This document shows positions 60,316 to 64,000 of a stretch of DNA of 64,000 nt, piece by piece. Each line of letters begins with the position of its first letter. Within the stretch, counting starts at the first letter, position 1. Source of the stretch: Gymnogyps californianus (lineage: Eukaryota; Chordata; Aves; Accipitriformes; Cathartidae); contig NC_059473.1 in NCBI RefSeq assembly GCF_018139145.2, forward strand, positions 248,001 to 312,000, written 5' to 3'. The position numbers were made by a program, and so were the translations under genes. The notes under the pieces are model-generated. The model did no database searches and was not told the origin of the DNA. It saw only the letters and a list, made by a program, of their open reading frames with translations.

Positions 60316-62539
60316 AGCGCTGCAGCACCCAGCACCGGGGACGTCACCTCGGCCGTAGCATCCCGCCACGCCAGGGCTGCACGAACAGCATGCCACCGCC
60401 ACCACCGCGGCCGGACCCGCTCTGGCTTCCACGGCCCCTTCCTGTCTGTGCTGGCGAGGTTGCCCCTTGGGTTGCCCCAATACCTGCAGCAGAGGCACCG
60501 GCACCTCGGGCTCACATGTGGGAATGGCAGAAGTATATTCTGATCTATCAATATTATACAATCACATCCCCAGGGCAGTTTCAAAAAGGCAGATGCGACA
60601 ATCACAAATTCTCTTTGAGAACAAATCTTCTGCAACATGTGCTTTTGGCTTCTCATTTCAGACTGTATTTTGCAACCCTTTATTCACCCGTTCTAAGGCA
60701 AAACTTAGGCTGACTTGAAGCTCCACATCAGCTGCCAAAGGCTGTGGGGCCCGAGCCCTTGTGTCACAAAACAAGGGACCCATCCTTTGATTTCAATATA
60801 GACTAAATCACAGCCAGCGAAACGCAGAACAAAAATCTGATGTTCCACAGAGGGGCTATGAGAACAGCAAGGAATAAGCAAAACTCTTCTTCCCAAGGAA
60901 AAGCAGGAAAGGTTATAACAAGAAAGCTAGCAGTTTTCTCTCTGAAAACGCAGTTATTCAGAATTGGACGATTTTTAATGGGAAACATGTCAAGACATTT
61001 TTTTCATTTCCTCAGCAGAGATAAAGACTGCTAAACATCCTGCATTAGCTACACTGTCATTTTGTTGAGGCCAGCATATAGATTAGACATTTTTTCTTAT
61101 TAATGTTTTAGCTGCTGGCTTTATAACAAAATAATACTGTGACATCTTTAAAAACTTTGCTACAATAAAGAGTTTTTCCAAAGTTCTGTACCGTAGCATA
61201 TTTCAAAGTGGGCGGATTATTTTTTTTAAGCACTGAACGTCACCACAAGGTATTTTCCACAACTCCAATTACCCAGCACCAGTTTTACGTTACAGACTCA
61301 GAACCCAGGTTCTGGAGAGCTTTACTTGTGCCTTCCCCCCCGGAGATATTCCCACGGACAGTAAGTACACGAGTCATTTTTCCCTGTCTTCGTGCCTGTA
61401 CTGCATTTCATAATACAAATAAGACAATGCGGACGGTGCGTTTCCACTGGCCGCGTCTCTTTAACTAAGACAGGGAGCACAGGAGTGGGTGTTTGCTGGG
61501 AGCTCCTGTTCCTGCTAAGCTGGGGTGCCCGTCTGGTGAGAACAGGCTCTCTAGCAAGATCGCAGATCTGATCTACTTAGGATCATGAAAGTGAAACAGA
61601 GGGGAAAGAAGAACTGATCAAATTGCTCAGAACTTCTGAAAACGCTGTGTGTGTGACCCAGACCTCCACGTGGGAACTTGAGAGCTCCTTACGCTATTCC
61701 AGATGGCCCTGGCTGGAGTTTACAACTTACAGCCCTGCAGAAACGCAGCTAAACGCGTCCTATCTGCACTTCTCAGCACGAAGGGTACTACTTGATAACG
61801 CCATACAACATCCCGACGTTCCCCAATGGCACACTGATCTCGGAGGAGCGTATTTATTTTCAGCATCAAGGCACGGGAACCCCGACGAGGCAGAAAGACG
61901 GCGGGACCTCGGAGCGGCCATCCAGTTTCTAGCGGGGACAAAGCAGCCCGGCGTGGAGCTCCCGTGGGACGGGCAGCGCCGAGGGGCCTTCGCACAGCCA
62001 GCCAACGCGCCTTGGACAACCGAATGGGACAGGACCACCCAAGCTCACCTCTGGAAGGCGGGATACAGGTTAGGGGGGACAACGATTTTACACTGATGTG
62101 AAGTTGCCCATCTTGCACTCCGCCACGCAGCTCCCCAGCAAAGACTATTTCCGCACAGGTTTACTTAACACACCTACACGGATGAAGAAAACCCTTTTTA
62201 ATCTTTTTATCGTGATAAAAACAAGCGCAATTGCCCTTCATTAGGGCTGTTCGCTATCTCTGGTCCGGTAGCACCGAGTGGCTCTAGACGGGAGGGGACA
62301 CCACGCTGCACGGCACTGTACGCAAGCAGCCCCTGCCCTGCACGCTGCACTGTCCAAGTGCATGACTAGCAAATAGAGCAAGCTCCCTCTAACCGTGAAG
62401 CCAAGTATCTAATGCATATATACGGCCTCTCCTCTAAGTGTACGCCACCGCATGAGGGGGAGAGAGACTCGGCATCTTTCTCTCCAGGCTGCCAATTAAA
62501 AAACAAACGCCCCCCCACATCCCCACCATTGAGATCAGA

Positions 62540-62584
62540 AGGTCATTTCATGAACCTGGCCATGAAGTGACCAGGTCATTTCAT
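62540..62584. promoter_or_regulatory. cluster of nuclear-receptor half-site-like motifs
   Basis: AGGTCA at 62540-62545, TGAACC at 62551-62556, TGACC at 62568-62572 and AGGTCA at 62573-62578 lie within 40 bases. The segment also has an imperfect inverted repeat (62541-62552 with 62561-62572, one mismatch) and a direct repeat GGTCATTTCAT (62541 and 62574). AGGTCA is the known half-site of many nuclear receptors. Whether anything binds here is inference. Confidence 0.35.
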
Positions 62585-63325
62585 CCAAGCCTCCAAAAAC
62601 ATCTGTTGCCCCATAATTAGTGGAAAACGACAAAAAAAAAGTTGAGAGGAAGATGAGTGGATAAATCAGGGTCTAAGGAAAGGTGGTGGAGAGCTCTCCT
62701 GGACCAGGCTGGTGTACAGCGGTAAGTCGACACGAGTGTATCGCAGCCCTTCTCATCCAAGACGGGGTTGAGTCAGTGGACAAGACAACTTTAGACTAAT
62801 GGGGGGGGATTAAAAAATACCCAGGTATGATGTTCAGCTGGGGGAAACCCGAGATAACTCCTTGAACTTCGGTGCAGCAGCTGATTTACAGCAGCAGAGG
62901 CTTTGGCCCACGAATGCAGAAGCACAGAAACGCAGTGAAGACGAAAGGTGCTCGTGAGCAGCAAGCTGGAGCGGCGAAGAGCTGACCGGCCAGGGGCTGG
63001 CCCAGCCGAGGGGACGGATCCGTCACCACGGCCTTTCACAGGCATCAGGCATTGCTGCTAACGGCTTCGCAGAGCTGGCAGGTATCCTCGGCTCTCACTG
63101 ACAATGAGCTACTTTCTATGCAAACTGCTAGAGCCTGCTGGCCGAAGCCAAAAACAGCACAGCTTTTCTGAAATACGCTTGCCCTCCCTCCTCTCATCTA
63201 TCCCTTTCATCTATTGTTTTGATGGTGGTGGTTTCAGGTTTTGGAGGGTTGGTTTCACCCCCCACCCCACCCCCCCCCCTTCCAACTAGCTGAATTATCT
63301 CCCTCTCCCTGAAATTTTCCTGCAG

Positions 63326-63546
63326 TGAATGCAACAGGGCAATATTTCTGGGCAGGAAAAAAGCTGGAACAACCACGCACAAGCTCCCATGTTAAGCGAG
63401 CAGCAGAGGTGGGGAGCAGCGGCGTGGTTACCTCAAGACGGACCAGGCGAACCCTCTTGGCAAAGCGAGACCCAGCTAAATTAACTGCCGCATCGCTCCA
63501 GAGCTGCCCTTCCGCGTCTCTGTCCTGCCGCCCCCCAGACCGGCAG
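63326..63546 (+). other. candidate 221-base exon
   Basis: A very good acceptor ('tccctctccctgaaattttcctgcag') and a consensus donor (CCGGCAG|GTAAGC) bracket an open frame of 73 full codons (start phase 1, end phase 0). The peptide is Ser/Arg/Ala-rich (for example RRTRRTLLAKRDPAKL) without a known motif, and a minus-strand frame is open too. A non-coding or 5' untranslated exon would fit equally. No partner exon can be linked, and the next acceptor would lie outside the window. Confidence 0.27.
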
Positions 63547-63744
63547 GTAAGCGTCCAGTCAGCCCCTCTACACGGGTCTCTCCCGGCGCAATCAGATCTG
63601 CCGCAGACTGTCACAGCATAAGCTGAGCTCAGGATTGCATAAGCATTTCATAAATGCATTATCTTTCTTTGTAGGCTGATTTGGGAGATGCTTCCCTTTG
63701 AAAATCAGCAGCAGCAAAGACCATAAATAGAGCATCCTCCGGGG

Positions 63745-63774
63745 AAAAAAAAAAAAAAAAACAAACAAAAAAAA
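63745..63774. repeat. A-rich tract
   Basis: A run of 18 A followed by CAAACAAAAAAAA. Simple low-complexity sequence. Confidence 0.9.
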
Positions 63775-64000
63775 CCCAGAAACCCTACACGTAGCTTTGA
63801 AGAGCAGCCTGTTCCTTACATCTGATTTCACAGCTGTATTTCCACACGTACCGACCTACATGGAAAGGTGCAGAAGGGCTGGGGAAGTGCATTGGCGATC
63901 CACCACCGTTGTTAATACTTGCATAACGTGAGCAGGGCAGAGAGGCCAGAGCCAAGTTACAGGCACCGAATAAACAGGAGAGGGTCCCTGCACCAGAGGC

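Larger units (their letters stand above)
56125..64000. other. gene-free stretch except low-confidence exon candidates
   Basis: AT-richer than the middle of the window. It holds exon-shaped segments at 57671-57745 and 63326-63546, an ACC microsatellite (60287-60315), an AT-rich block (61020-61210) and a cluster of nuclear-receptor-like half-sites (62540-62584). The 204-codon minus frame at 57517-58131 and the 157-codon frame at 61623-62096 show no known domain and overlap other frames. Confidence 0.45.

Noticed and set aside
61277..61360. Plus-strand 84-base exon-like segment in phase 0-0
   Set aside because: The donor ACA|GTAAGTAC is good but the polypyrimidine tract is weak and broken by A; an open frame of 28 codons is expected often by chance.
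1..64000. Bacterial, phage, CRISPR, tRNA, rRNA or endogenous retroviral features
   Set aside because: No repeat-spacer array, cloverleaf B-box context, rRNA-like block, LTR pair or retroviral reading frame was recognised anywhere in the window.

Overview
The window looks like non-coding vertebrate DNA, most likely from a bird. The evidence is decayed CR1-type LINE pieces (about 5645-5700, 3786-3910 and 6155-6400), a CR1/L3-like LINE relic (19590-20200) and one MIR-type SINE relic (14346-14488), all in antisense orientation. The sequence is GC-rich, with little interspersed repeat, many short homopolymers and weak CpG depletion. I see no operon, ribosome-binding site, bacterial gene, tRNA, rRNA, CRISPR array or intact mobile element. 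Open reading frames are short and overlap in several frames. The longest, 265 codons from the first ATG, lies in a CpG-rich segment where stop codons are rare.

No gene can be named. The best coding candidate is a 138-base internal exon on the minus strand at 55987-56124. It has good splice sites, symmetric phase 1-1 and two N-glycosylation sequons. Weaker exon-shaped segments on the plus strand lie at 43051-43116, 51760-51895, 57671-57745 and 63326-63546. Isolated exon-like pieces in tens of kilobases of non-coding DNA would fit large introns or an intergenic region, but decoy exons are common and only homology or RNA data would settle it.

Layout: 1-14 kb is mostly unique DNA with CR1 relics. 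A nearly perfect 116-bp palindrome lies at 13887-14002, followed by the MIR relic and the first CpG island (14590-15330). The L3-like LINE relic is at 19.6-20.2 kb. Further CpG islands lie near 22.7, 33.3, 40.5 and 46.9 kb. They are separated by AT-rich blocks that could be conserved non-coding elements. A 42-base run of G is at 48524-48565. The last 13 kb is AT-richer and holds most of the exon candidates.

The most unusual features are the palindrome, whose only two arm mismatches are both CpG-to-CpA changes, the 42-G homopolymer, the series of orphan CpG islands and the 55987-56124 exon. I found no clear multi-gene system. Statements about repeat families rest on remembered consensus sequences, not on a search.
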